Shown here: positions 8,510 through 16,639 of the stretch, piece by piece
Layout of the letters: each line of letters opens with the position of its first letter
How positions within the stretch are numbered: position 1 is the first letter of the stretch
Assembly: GCF_030580855.1 (NCBI RefSeq)
Contig: NZ_JAUQOP010000041.1
Coordinates: 1 to 43,341, forward strand
Direction of reading: 5' to 3'
DNA: 43,341 nucleotides
Source: Pseudomonas citrullilanati
GTDB taxonomy: Bacteria > Pseudomonadota > Gammaproteobacteria > Pseudomonadales > Pseudomonadaceae
Program-made: the position numbers and the translations under genes
Notes under the pieces: generated by a model
What the model was told of the DNA's origin: nothing
The model's database searches: none
The model's input: only the letters and a program-made list of their open reading frames with translations

Positions 8510-8584
8510 GGAGCGGTAAGACGGCCGGTTGTGATCGGTCTGGTACGCCAGGGCTTGCAGATTCGAGCCTGGTCCGCTCCGCCA
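8510..8584 (+). pseudogene. Degenerate tRNA-Asp-like sequence
   Basis: 75 nt beginning GGAGCGG, TA (positions 8-9), and ending CCGCTCC-GCCA. The 7-bp acceptor stem pairs perfectly and carries the discriminator and CCA of tRNA-Asp. A TTCGAGC T-loop-like segment is present at the right place. The arms have decayed: in a standard fold the T stem keeps only one Watson-Crick pair plus wobbles, the invariant G53-C61 pair is lost, and the D arm lacks GGTTCAG-type features. The anticodon-loop position reads CTGGTAC, which would give GGT. A strong terminator follows 8 nt later, as after a real tRNA. I read it as a tRNA-Asp fossil or a tRNA-derived RNA, not a working tRNA. Confidence 0.5.
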
Positions 8585-8592
8585 GTTACGAG

Positions 8593-8620
8593 AAGGCGCA
8601 TCCTCGGATGCGCCTTTCTT
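8593..8620 (+). terminator. Rho-independent terminator before ppiD
   Basis: AAGGCGCATCC (8593-8603) pairs with GGATGCGCCTT (8606-8616), followed by TCTT. It would end the hupB and tRNA-like transcript. Confidence 0.85.
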
Positions 8621-8686
8621 CTATCCGGATTCTACCCACGCTCCACGGTTGCCTAAATTTGAAGTTCAACCGTTTCTGGGGGACGC

Positions 8687-10558
8687 ATGCTGCAGAATAT
8701 CAGGGACAATTCACAAGGCTGGATTGCCAAAACCATCATCGGGGTCATCGTCGCGTTGATGGCGTTGACCGGTTTCGATGCCATTTTCAAAGCCTCTACC
8801 AACAGCAACGAAGCGGCCAAGGTCAACGGCGAGAACATCAGCCAGAACGAGCTGAGCCAAGCTGTCGACATGCAGCGCCGTCAGCTGATGCAACAGCTGG
8901 GCAAGGACTTCGACGCCTCCCTGCTGGACGAAAAGATGCTGCGTGATTCGGCGCTCAAGGGCCTGATCGATCGCAAGCTGCTGTTGCAAGGCGCGCATGA
9001 CGCTAAATTCGCCTTTTCTGAAGCCGCGCTGGATCAAGTGATCCTGCAGACGCCTGAGTTCCAGGTCGATGGCAAGTTCAGCGCCGAGCGTTTCGACCAG
9101 GTGATCCGCCAGCTGGGTTACAGCCGGATGCAATTCCGCCAGATGCTGGCCCAGGAAATGTTGATCGGCCAGTTGCGCGCAGGCCTGGCAGGTAGCGGTT
9201 TCGTCACCGACGCCCAGGTGCTGGCCTTTGCCCGCCTGGAAAAGCAGACCCGTGATTTCGCCACCTTGAGCATCAAGGCCGATCCGGCGGCGGTGAAGTT
9301 GACCGACGACGAGGTCAAGGCTTACTACGATCAGCATGCCAAGGAATTCATGACGCCTGATCAGGTAGTCATCGATTACCTCGAACTGAAGAAAGCCGCG
9401 TTCTTCGACCAGGTCAGCGTCAAGGACGAAGACCTGCAGGCGGCCTACCAGAAAGAAATCGCCAACCTGTCCGAACAGCGTCGTGCCGCTCACATCCTGA
9501 TCGAAGTGAACGACAAGGTCAGCGAAGCCCAGGCCAAGGCGAAGATCGAAGAGGTCCAGGCTCGCCTGGCCAAGGGCGAGTCGTTCGAAGCCCTGGCCAA
9601 GGAGTTCTCCCAGGACCCGGGCTCGGCGAACAACGGCGGCGACCTGGGTTATGCGGGCCCGGGTGTCTACGACCCCGAGTTCGAGAAGGCGCTGTATGCC
9701 TTGAACAAGGACCAGGTCTCGGCACCGGTGCGCACCGACTTCGGTTTTCACCTGATCAAGCTGTTGGGGGTCGAAGCGCCTGAGGTGCCGACCTTTGCCA
9801 GCCTCAAGGACAAGCTGACCCGCGAGCTGAAGACCCAGCAGGTCGAGCAGCGTTTCGTCGAGGCGACCAAGCAACTGGAGGATGCCTCATTCGAAGCGTC
9901 CGACCTGGCCCAGCCGGCCCAGGACCTGAAGTTGACGGTCCACACCTCGGCGCCGTTCGGCCGAGAGGGCGGGGAAGGGATTGCGGCCAACCGTGCCGTC
10001 GTCACCGCGGCGTTCAGCCCGGAAGTGCTGGAGGAGGGTGCGAACAGCGCCGCCATCGAGTTGGATCCGGAAACCGTCGTGGTCCTGCGTGCCAAGGAGC
10101 ATCGCAAGCCTGAGCAACTGCCACTGGAAAGCGTGGCCGGTCCGATTCGTGCCCAACTGGCCAAGGAACACGCCAGCGCGGCGGCTAAGACCAAGGCGGA
10201 TGAGTTGATCGCCAGCCTGCGCGACGGCAAGGCAGCCCTGGACAAGCCTGTCGACGGTCAAGCCTGGAAAACCACCGAGGCGGCGACCCGCAGCCAGGAA
10301 GGCATCGATCCTGCGGTATTGCAGGCGTTGTTCCGCATGCCCAAGCCAGAGTCGAAGGACAAGCCGACGTTCTCCAGCGTGACATTGCCCGACGGCAGCC
10401 TGGTGATCGTGCGCCTGAATGGCGTCAACGAAGCCGCTGCGCCGACCGATGCGGAGAAGGCCGAATACCGTCGCTATCTTGCATCGCGTGCCGGTCAGCA
10501 GGACTTCGCGGCTTACCGCAAGCAGTTGGAAAGCCAGGCGGACATCAAGCGTTTCTGA
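8687..10558 (+). CDS. ppiD: Periplasmic folding chaperone PpiD (SurA/parvulin family)
   Basis: Inner-membrane-anchored periplasmic chaperone that works near the Sec translocon. The product is 623 residues, close to the usual length. A single N-terminal membrane anchor spans about residues 12-31 (TIIGVIVALMALTGF). A SurA-N-like chaperone region follows, then one parvulin (PpiC) domain at about 265-360 beginning AAHILIEV and ending FGFHLIKLL, then a long C-terminal arm. In E. coli PpiD the parvulin domain is inactive; whether this one is active cannot be judged by eye. The ATG follows CTGGGGGAC. It lies after the terminator at 8593-8620, so it needs its own promoter, and it ends at its own terminator. 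Confidence 0.95.
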   Translation: MLQNIRDNSQGWIAKTIIGVIVALMALTGFDAIFKASTNSNEAAKVNGENISQNELSQAVDMQRRQLMQQLGKDFDASLLDEKMLRDSALKGLIDRKLLLQGAHDAKFAFSEAALDQVILQTPEFQVDGKFSAERFDQVIRQLGYSRMQFRQMLAQEMLIGQLRAGLAGSGFVTDAQVLAFARLEKQTRDFATLSIKADPAAVKLTDDEVKAYYDQHAKEFMTPDQVVIDYLELKKAAFFDQVSVKDEDLQAAYQKEIANLSEQRRAAHILIEVNDKVSEAQAKAKIEEVQARLAKGESFEALAKEFSQDPGSANNGGDLGYAGPGVYDPEFEKALYALNKDQVSAPVRTDFGFHLIKLLGVEAPEVPTFASLKDKLTRELKTQQVEQRFVEATKQLEDASFEASDLAQPAQDLKLTVHTSAPFGREGGEGIAANRAVVTAAFSPEVLEEGANSAAIELDPETVVVLRAKEHRKPEQLPLESVAGPIRAQLAKEHASAAAKTKADELIASLRDGKAALDKPVDGQAWKTTEAATRSQEGIDPAVLQALFRMPKPESKDKPTFSSVTLPDGSLVIVRLNGVNEAAAPTDAEKAEYRRYLASRAGQQDFAAYRKQLESQADIKRF

Positions 10559-10581
10559 TGCCCTGACGGTTGCCAACCCAG

Positions 10582-10611
10582 AGACCCCGGCCGAAATGCC
10601 GGGGTCTTTTT
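10582..10611 (+). terminator. Rho-independent terminator of ppiD
   Basis: AGACCCCGGC (10582-10591) and GCCGGGGTCT (10598-10607) form a 10-bp GC-rich stem followed by a run of T. Confidence 0.92.
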
Positions 10612-10781
10612 GTATCTGCCTGTTGCGTTTGCGAGGGTGTTCGTCGATCCATTGGACTGACGTCTTTTTCCTGCAAACAACCCCCAGTAGACTTGTAACC
10701 CCTTTGAAACAAGATTACTCACGCTGCCAGGTCGCGTTCTGTTGCACAATACGCCCCGGATCGTTTTCCTCAGGATGTTCA

Positions 10782-11645
10782 ATGTTCACATCATTTCCTC
10801 TGCGCACACTCGGACTTGCACTGGCGCTGGCCGCGGCAGCCGGGTGCTCGTCCAAGAAAACCGCCATCTACGAGCACGAGAGCTTCGATGATTCCGGAAC
10901 GTTCTCGCGCACCTATCCCGTCAGCGATACGGCGACCTGCGAGGCCGGGCGGCGGGCGTTGCTCAGCCAGGGCTACATCATCACCAGCAGCGATCCGAAA
11001 CTGGTCAGTGGCCACAAGAGTTTCCAGCAGACCGGTGAAACCCACCTGGAGATCAGCTTCAACCTGGTCTGCGCCGAGGATGGTGGCGCCGGGCACCGGG
11101 CAACCATGTTCGCCAACGCCTTGCAGGACCGCTATGCCCTGAAGAAGACCAACAACTCCGCCAGCCTGGGCGTCGGTGTGTTGGGGTCGGTATCGATGCC
11201 GATCGGTTCGTCCGATGACGCGATGGTCAAGGTCGCCAGTGAAACGGTGTCGGCGGCCAAGTTCTACGAGCGGTTCTTTGCCTTGGTGGAGGTGTTCCTG
11301 CCGGCTGACGCGAAGAAGAACGTCGAGAATGCCGACAAGCCGAAAGCCGAGCTGGGGATGCCGGAACCCAAGGCTGAGCCGGCTGCGCTGGTGCCTACGC
11401 CCGCCGCCGAGCCGCTACCGGCACCTGCGCCGACATCGGCCCCGGCCACGCCGACCGGCACGGCGATGCCTGTGGAAACGGCCCCAGCCGCGTCCGAACC
11501 GGTGGCGCCGCCGAGCGAACCGGCACCGATTGCACCTGCCGAACCTGCGCCGCCAACGGCGCCGGAATCGACGATGGAAGTCATCACGCCGCCACCGGCC
11601 AGCGACTTGCCGCCGCCGAGCGAGGCGATCCAGCCACTCCCTTGA
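10782..11645 (+). CDS. Lipoprotein with a DUF2242-like domain and Pro/Ala-rich tail
   Basis: The product has 287 residues. A lipoprotein signal peptide ends in LAAAAGC with the lipidated Cys at position 22, so it should be anchored in the envelope. The mature domain (about residues 25-185) resembles DUF2242 proteins known mainly from Pseudomonas; I rely on overall look, not a search. From about residue 190 to the end it is a low-complexity tail of Pro, Ala and Glu with repeated PAP, PAPT and EPAP units. Such tails often cross the cell-wall layer. The start at 10782 is chosen because the signal peptide begins there and CAGGA precedes it; longer in-frame extensions lack any signal. Function unknown. 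A terminator-like hairpin follows at 11723. Confidence 0.8.
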   Translation: MFTSFPLRTLGLALALAAAAGCSSKKTAIYEHESFDDSGTFSRTYPVSDTATCEAGRRALLSQGYIITSSDPKLVSGHKSFQQTGETHLEISFNLVCAEDGGAGHRATMFANALQDRYALKKTNNSASLGVGVLGSVSMPIGSSDDAMVKVASETVSAAKFYERFFALVEVFLPADAKKNVENADKPKAELGMPEPKAEPAALVPTPAAEPLPAPAPTSAPATPTGTAMPVETAPAASEPVAPPSEPAPIAPAEPAPPTAPESTMEVITPPPASDLPPPSEAIQPLP

Positions 11646-11722
11646 TATCGCTGTGCGGTGGGCGGCCAGACACATGCCGTCACACCGCCTTGCGCTAATT
11701 TCCCCAGGCTGTGCTACGTTTT

Positions 11723-11752
11723 AAACATGAAGCCTTTGCTTCATGTTTTATT
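11723..11752 (+). terminator. Terminator-like hairpin downstream of the lipoprotein gene
   Basis: AAACATGAAGC (11723-11733), loop CTTT, GCTTCATGTTT (11738-11748), then TATT. Both flanks are A/T-rich, so it could work in either direction. Confidence 0.7.
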
Positions 11753-11822
11753 CATAAAGCAGCTTTACTCTGACACCCAGGCCATCAGGCATCGGTTTCA
11801 AACGAAAAGGGAAGGACACGCG

Positions 11823-11909
11823 ATGGACGATTATCAGGAAGAGCTGCTCGAATACCAGGCGTATGAACTGGACCCGCTGGAACCGGCTGAAGATGCAACG
11901 GAGCTGTAA
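11823..11909 (+). CDS. Putative 28-residue acidic small protein
   Basis: An ATG at 11823 follows an excellent ribosome site, GGGAAGGA, at 7-8 nt spacing. It opens a 28-codon frame ending TAA. The product begins MDDYQEELLEYQAYELDPL and is strongly acidic, with about ten Asp/Glu and no Lys or Arg. It is predicted soluble and mostly helical, with no signal peptide. A terminator hairpin lies upstream and the AraC gene converges from the other side, so it would be a single-gene unit. I recognise no family. The strong ribosome site on so short a frame is the main evidence. Confidence 0.5.
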   Translation: MDDYQEELLEYQAYELDPLEPAEDATEL

Positions 11910-11954
11910 GCTCCCCGGTGCGTTAACGGATGAATCGAACGCCGGGCGCTGGGT

Positions 11955-12992
11955 TCAAGTGGCTCGGTGACTGCGCCGGAACTCACCCGGCGTTTGTGCG
12001 TTCCAGCGCTTGAAAGCACGTTGGAAGGCTTCGGCCGAGGCAAACCCCAACAGGTAGGCGATCTCGCCGAACGCCAGTTCGGTGTCGCGAATGTAGGTCA
12101 TGGCCAGGTCGCGGCGGGTGTCATTGAGGATGGCGCGAAATTGCGTACCTTCCTCGGCCAGCTTGCGACGCAAGGTCCAGGTGGGCAGTTTCAGGCGTGC
12201 CGCCACTTCTTCCAGGTCGGGCTCCCGGCCGCCATTGAGCAACGGACCCAGCAACTGGATGATGCGCTCGCGCAGGCTGCGGGTGCGGGTCAGTTGTTCC
12301 AGTTCCCGTTCACATAACTGGATCAGGTGCTGCCAGGTGCTGGGGCAATGCTGCGGGTTTCGCTGGGCCAGGCTGTCCAGGCCCAGGCGCAGTTGATTCT
12401 GCTCGGCGCCAAACTGGATCGGGCAATCGCCCAGCACCCGATAGGCATCCAGGTACGTCGGCTCCTCGAATTCGATGTCGATGCGTTCCGGCCGCAGCGC
12501 GGTGCCACCCACGCTGGACAGTTGGTTAAGCCAACCGGCGATGATCGAGTCCACCACGAAGCGGTTATAGGCGTTGTACGGGCTGATGGAATAGAACCGC
12601 AGCCAGGCACCGCGGGCGTCCTCGTGGAAGCTGGACTGGCCGCGGTAGTTGGAGCCGTACAACGGCTCGAAGCGGATCAGGCAGCGGGCGGCCTCGCGCA
12701 CGGTGGGTGCCTGGGCGGCGGTGACGCCCGCGAGTCCGGCCTGGCTCAAGCGGCTCAACCGACCCATGCGCAAGCCCAGGGCCGGGTCTGCGGTCTGTTG
12801 GATGGCGGCGTGGCCCAGGCGCATATAGCGAGGAATCGACAGGCGAGCACCAGGTTCGGCCAATCGCGTGGCATCGAGACCGTACTGCTGGAGCAACGGC
12901 TGGGGATCCTGCCCATGGCTGGCAATCGCGTCCGCCAGGCTATGGACGAAGCCCACCGACAAATCGCCCAGGCGCATCGGCTGCGGCTTCAT
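11955..12992 (-). CDS. AraC-family transcriptional regulator with arabinose-binding-like N-terminal domain
   Basis: 345 residues. The N-terminal part (about 20-205) looks like the Arabinose_bd ligand domain found in the larger AraC regulators of pseudomonads. The C-terminal about 100 residues carry two helix-turn-helix units: LEEVAARLKLPTWTLRRKLAEEG and the AraC signature IAYLLGFASAEAFQRAFKRW. The ATG at 12990-12992 lies one base after the TGA of the nitrilase-like gene (TGA-C-ATG), so both are cotranscribed and probably translationally coupled. It may control fadH, which is divergent beyond the nitrilase-like gene; that is inference from position. The ligand is unknown. Confidence 0.93.
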   Translation of the reverse strand: MKPQPMRLGDLSVGFVHSLADAIASHGQDPQPLLQQYGLDATRLAEPGARLSIPRYMRLGHAAIQQTADPALGLRMGRLSRLSQAGLAGVTAAQAPTVREAARCLIRFEPLYGSNYRGQSSFHEDARGAWLRFYSISPYNAYNRFVVDSIIAGWLNQLSSVGGTALRPERIDIEFEEPTYLDAYRVLGDCPIQFGAEQNQLRLGLDSLAQRNPQHCPSTWQHLIQLCERELEQLTRTRSLRERIIQLLGPLLNGGREPDLEEVAARLKLPTWTLRRKLAEEGTQFRAILNDTRRDLAMTYIRDTELAFGEIAYLLGFASAEAFQRAFKRWNAQTPGEFRRSHRAT

Positions 12993-12993
12993 G

Positions 12994-14124
12994 TCACAGC
13001 CAGAGGTTCAGCAGGCGCGCGCCGCGGGCCTGGCCATCAGGAAAATGCTGGCCGTCGTGGCTGATGAAGCTCTGGCCGCTGCTGCCACTGTCCCAGAACT
13101 GTCCCCGCAGGAACACGCTGACGCCGCCCCGGGCCTGGCTGATGGGCAACTGGCTGGTCAGGGTCAGGCGATGCCAGGCCTGGCCTTCGCTGGTTTCACC
13201 CGGCTTGAGGCTCACTTCGCTGGGGGTGGACAGGCCTTTGTAGCCCTTCCAGGGCTTGTCCCAGGTGTCACGCCCGATGACGAAGGCGGGCACCGCGATC
13301 AGTTGTGCGCCCAAGTCGTTGAGCTGCCGGTAGTGGATCGGGTACCAGCTGTCGCTGCCGATCAGCACGCCCAGGCGCCCGGCGGGGGTGTCGATGACGT
13401 GGATGGCATCCGGACGGTCGGCCTCCAGCACGTCCCGCTGTTCGAACACCGGATGGCGTTGGCGTTGTGGCTGGCCCATCGGCAGGCCGTCGCGGCCGAA
13501 CACCACGCTGCTGTTGTACAGCGCACCGGCGCTCACTTGGAGCGAGCCTTCGCTGACGCTCGGTTCGGGCAGGATGATCGAGCCGGCCACCAGGGTGACG
13601 CCGAACTCCTTGGCCAGCCCGCCGAACAGCGACTGGTAGTCGTGGGCCATGCGTTGGGCTTTCATGCGCAGGTAGGCATCGTCCAGGCGGTTTTCGCCGC
13701 GGGTAGCGAGCAGCGCCCGGACGAACGCCAGCGGATTGCTGACCGCCAGCCAGTTCATGGCTTCCTTCAGGGTCGTAGCCTGGTACAGCTCGTCCTTTTC
13801 ACCGCTGACCATCAGCCAAGTGCCGATGTGCTCGGGCAACACCACGATGGTTTTGTCATTGAGCAAGCCCTGGTCGCGGGCGGCCTGCAGATAGGCCGCG
13901 AGTTTGCGATGCAGGCGCTCGGGGGTCTGGTAATCGGTGGGGAACAATTCGGGCTGGATGCCCAGGAGATTGCCGCGGTCGGCGGGCGTGCCCTGGTCGA
14001 CGGCCAGGTTGATGCGCAGGTCCGACAGGTAATGACCCGCCGGGCGATCCGCCGTCCACAGTGAATAGGTGATCAGGACGGCGACCAAGGCCAGGGACAA
14101 CAACAGGTACAGAAATTTGCGCAT
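12994..14124 (-). CDS. Nitrilase-superfamily-like protein lacking the catalytic cysteine, membrane anchored
   Basis: 376 residues. An N-terminal hydrophobic segment (about residues 4-23) is a signal anchor, so the domain is probably periplasmic. The rest has the carbon-nitrogen hydrolase look: VVLPEHIGTW holds the conserved Glu98, and ALYNSSVVFGRDGLPMG matches the strand before the catalytic Lys. The Lys motif (usually YRKxHL) reads QRQRHPVF, with Gln222 at the Lys position. The Cys motif (usually ICYD) reads LIGSD, with Gly256 at the Cys position. The protein has no cysteine at all. It should not be an active amidase of this family. The ATG at 14122-14124 has no clear ribosome site but begins the anchor. 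One base separates it from the AraC gene downstream. Confidence 0.8.
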   Translation of the reverse strand: MRKFLYLLLSLALVAVLITYSLWTADRPAGHYLSDLRINLAVDQGTPADRGNLLGIQPELFPTDYQTPERLHRKLAAYLQAARDQGLLNDKTIVVLPEHIGTWLMVSGEKDELYQATTLKEAMNWLAVSNPLAFVRALLATRGENRLDDAYLRMKAQRMAHDYQSLFGGLAKEFGVTLVAGSIILPEPSVSEGSLQVSAGALYNSSVVFGRDGLPMGQPQRQRHPVFEQRDVLEADRPDAIHVIDTPAGRLGVLIGSDSWYPIHYRQLNDLGAQLIAVPAFVIGRDTWDKPWKGYKGLSTPSEVSLKPGETSEGQAWHRLTLTSQLPISQARGGVSVFLRGQFWDSGSSGQSFISHDGQHFPDGQARGARLLNLWL

Positions 14125-14379
14125 GGGGGAAACAATCAGCGGCCGTGTGCGGTTCTTACGGGGAAGGGTACGGTAAAACCGGCCATTCGCCAAAGAATGC
14201 ACGCAATTCCAAGGCGCGTGCGGTCCCGTATGGAGGCTCGGTGCGCTGCACATTTGGGTCATGAAGTTGTCAGTTACGGTCATTGAGCGCCCGCAGCCCG
14301 GCTCTTAGGCTGTGGGGCATGACTGAGGGAAGCCGCAGAGCTTCCGACTTTTCCGTGATCGCCCGTTGTGGAGTTACCG

Positions 14380-16419
14380 ATGACCGCCTCCCATTACCCG
14401 CACCTGCTGGCTCCGTTGGACCTGGGTTTTACCACCTTGCGCAACCGCACCCTGATGGGATCGATGCACACCGGTCTTGAAGAAAAGCCAGGTGGCTTCG
14501 AACGCATGGCGGCGTATTTTGCCGAGCGTGCCCGTGGCGGCGTAGGCCTGATGGTCACCGGCGGGATCGGGCCGAACGACGAGGGCGGGGTCTATTCCGG
14601 CGCGGCCAAGCTGACCACCGAGGAAGAAGCCCTCAAGCATCGGATCGTGACCCGCGCCGTCCACGAGGCCGGTGGCAAGATCTGCATGCAGATTCTCCAC
14701 GCCGGGCGCTATGCCTACAGCCCCAAGCAGGTGGCGCCCAGCGCGATCCAGGCGCCGATCAACCCGTTCAAGCCCAAGGAACTGGACGAGGCGGGCATCG
14801 AGAAACAGATCAGCGATTTCGTCACCTGCTCGGTGCTGGCCCAGCAGGCCGAGTACGACGGCGTCGAGATCATGGGTTCGGAAGGCTATTTCATCAACCA
14901 GTTCCTGGCGGCCCACACCAACCACCGCACCGACCGCTGGGGCGGCAGCTATGAAAACCGCATGCGCCTGCCGGTGGAAATCGTCCGCCGGGTGCGCGAG
15001 GCGGTGGGCCCGAATTTCATCATCATCTTTCGCCTGTCGATGCTCGACCTGGTGGAGGGCGGCAGCAGCTGGGACGAAATCGTCCAGTTGGCCAAGGCCA
15101 TCGAGCAGGCCGGCGCGACGATCATCAACACCGGGATCGGTTGGCACGAGGCGCGGATTCCCACCATCGCCACCAAGGTGCCGCGAGCGGCATTCAGCAA
15201 GGTCACGGCCAAGTTGCGCGGTTCGGTCAGCATCCCGCTGATCACCACCAACCGGATCAACACGCCGGAAGTGGCCGAGCAAATCCTCGCCGAAGGCGAT
15301 GCGGACATGGTCTCCATGGCGCGGCCGTTCCTGGCGGACCCGGAGTTCGTCAACAAGGCGGCGGCGGGGCGCAGCGATGAAATCAACACTTGCATCGGCT
15401 GCAACCAGGCCTGCCTCGACCATACCTTTGGCGGCAAGCTCACCAGTTGCCTGGTGAACCCGCGGGCGTGCCATGAAACCGAGCTCAACTACCTGCCGGT
15501 GACCCAAGTGAAAAAAATCGCCGTGGTCGGGGCAGGCCCCGCCGGGCTGGCCGCCGCCACCGTGGCCGCCGAGCGGGGGCACCAGGTGACCCTGTTCGAT
15601 TCGGCCAGTGAAATCGGCGGCCAGTTCAACGTGGCCAAGCGCGTGCCGGGCAAGGAAGAGTTCTACGAGACCCTGCGCTACTTCAATCGCAAGTTGCAGA
15701 CCACCAACGTCGAGCTGTGCCTCAATACCCGGGTGGACGTGGCGACCCTGGTGGACGGCGGTTACGACGAGATCATCCTGGCGACCGGTATTGCGCCGCG
15801 CGTGCCGGCGATTCCCGGTGTGGAGCACGCCAAGGTGCTGAGCTACCTGGACGTGATCCTGGCGCGCAAGCCGGTGGGCCGCAGCGTCGCCGTGATCGGT
15901 GCCGGCGGCATCGGCTTCGACGTGTCGGAGTTCCTGGTGCACCAGGGCGTCGCCACCAGCCAGGATCGCGAGGCGTTCTGGAAGGAGTGGGGGATCGACA
16001 CCCAGCTCCAGGCCCGCGGTGGTGTGGCCGGGATCCAGGCCGAACCCCACGCGCCGGCGCGCCAGGTGTTCCTGCTGCAACGCAAGGCATCCAAGGTCGG
16101 CGACGGCCTGGGCAAGACCACTGGCTGGATTCACCGCACGGGCCTGAAGAACAAACAGGTACAGATGCTCAACAGCGTCGAGTACCTGAAGATCGACGAT
16201 CAAGGCCTGCACATTCGCATTGGCGAGGCTGGCGAGCCCCAGGTACTGCCGGTCGACAACGTGGTGATCTGCGCCGGCCAGGATCCGCTGCGTGAGTTGC
16301 AGGAAGGCCTGGAGGCAGCGGGGCAGACTGTTCACCTCATCGGCGGTGCCGACGTGGCGGCGGAGCTGGATGCCAAGCGCGCGATCAACCAGGGGTCGCG
16401 GCTGGCGGCGCAGTTGTAA
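14380..16419 (+). CDS. fadH: NADPH-dependent 2,4-dienoyl-CoA reductase
   Basis: Auxiliary beta-oxidation enzyme that removes conjugated double bonds of unsaturated fatty acyl-CoAs. The product is 679 residues, as expected for the bacterial iron-sulfur flavoprotein. An N-terminal old-yellow-enzyme TIM barrel binds FMN (about 1-330). The 4Fe-4S ligands are Cys338, Cys341, Cys345 and Cys357 (CIGCNQACLD and TSCLVNPRAC). A C-terminal FAD/NADPH module starts at KKIAVVGAGPAGLAAA, with a second nucleotide fold at VAVIGAGGIGFDVS. The ATG at 14380 follows GGAG at 6 nt; an in-frame GTG at 14368 lacks one. It is divergent from the nitrilase-like/AraC pair across 255 nt. No defects seen. Confidence 0.95.
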   Translation: MTASHYPHLLAPLDLGFTTLRNRTLMGSMHTGLEEKPGGFERMAAYFAERARGGVGLMVTGGIGPNDEGGVYSGAAKLTTEEEALKHRIVTRAVHEAGGKICMQILHAGRYAYSPKQVAPSAIQAPINPFKPKELDEAGIEKQISDFVTCSVLAQQAEYDGVEIMGSEGYFINQFLAAHTNHRTDRWGGSYENRMRLPVEIVRRVREAVGPNFIIIFRLSMLDLVEGGSSWDEIVQLAKAIEQAGATIINTGIGWHEARIPTIATKVPRAAFSKVTAKLRGSVSIPLITTNRINTPEVAEQILAEGDADMVSMARPFLADPEFVNKAAAGRSDEINTCIGCNQACLDHTFGGKLTSCLVNPRACHETELNYLPVTQVKKIAVVGAGPAGLAAATVAAERGHQVTLFDSASEIGGQFNVAKRVPGKEEFYETLRYFNRKLQTTNVELCLNTRVDVATLVDGGYDEIILATGIAPRVPAIPGVEHAKVLSYLDVILARKPVGRSVAVIGAGGIGFDVSEFLVHQGVATSQDREAFWKEWGIDTQLQARGGVAGIQAEPHAPARQVFLLQRKASKVGDGLGKTTGWIHRTGLKNKQVQMLNSVEYLKIDDQGLHIRIGEAGEPQVLPVDNVVICAGQDPLRELQEGLEAAGQTVHLIGGADVAAELDAKRAINQGSRLAAQL

Positions 16420-16482
16420 TGCACAAACCTGTGTGGCGACCTTGTTTCTAGCCATGGAATCCAAGGTCACCACTCATCCAAC

Positions 16483-16569
16483 GTGGAGCGGGCTTGCTCG
16501 CGAAAGCGGCGGTTCGCTCACATCAATGTTGAATGTACCGCCGTCTTCGCGAGCAAGCCCGCTCCCACA
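16483..16569. repeat. REP doublet (REPIN), head-to-head
   Basis: GTGGAGCGGGCTTGCTCGCG followed by AAAGCGGCGGT (16483-16514) is mirrored by ACCGCCGTC then TTCGCGAGCAAGCCCGCTCCCAC (16537-16569). Two REP copies in inverse orientation with a 22-nt centre form one long hairpin. This is the P. fluorescens-type REP core. It sits between fadH and the PLP-enzyme gene. Confidence 0.9.
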
Positions 16570-16639
16570 GGTTTTTTCGATGCCAGGGAGTCCGCGACCA
16601 GCTGTTAAGATGCCGGCCTATTTCCCCTGGCCTGCTGCC

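Noticed and set aside
10419..10781. In-frame extension of the lipoprotein gene upstream of 10782
   Set aside because: It overlaps ppiD and its terminator; the lipoprotein signal peptide starts at 10782.
14374..16473. 699-codon open frame antisense to fadH
   Set aside because: Shadow of fadH; composition rich in Gly, His, Arg and Val without domains.
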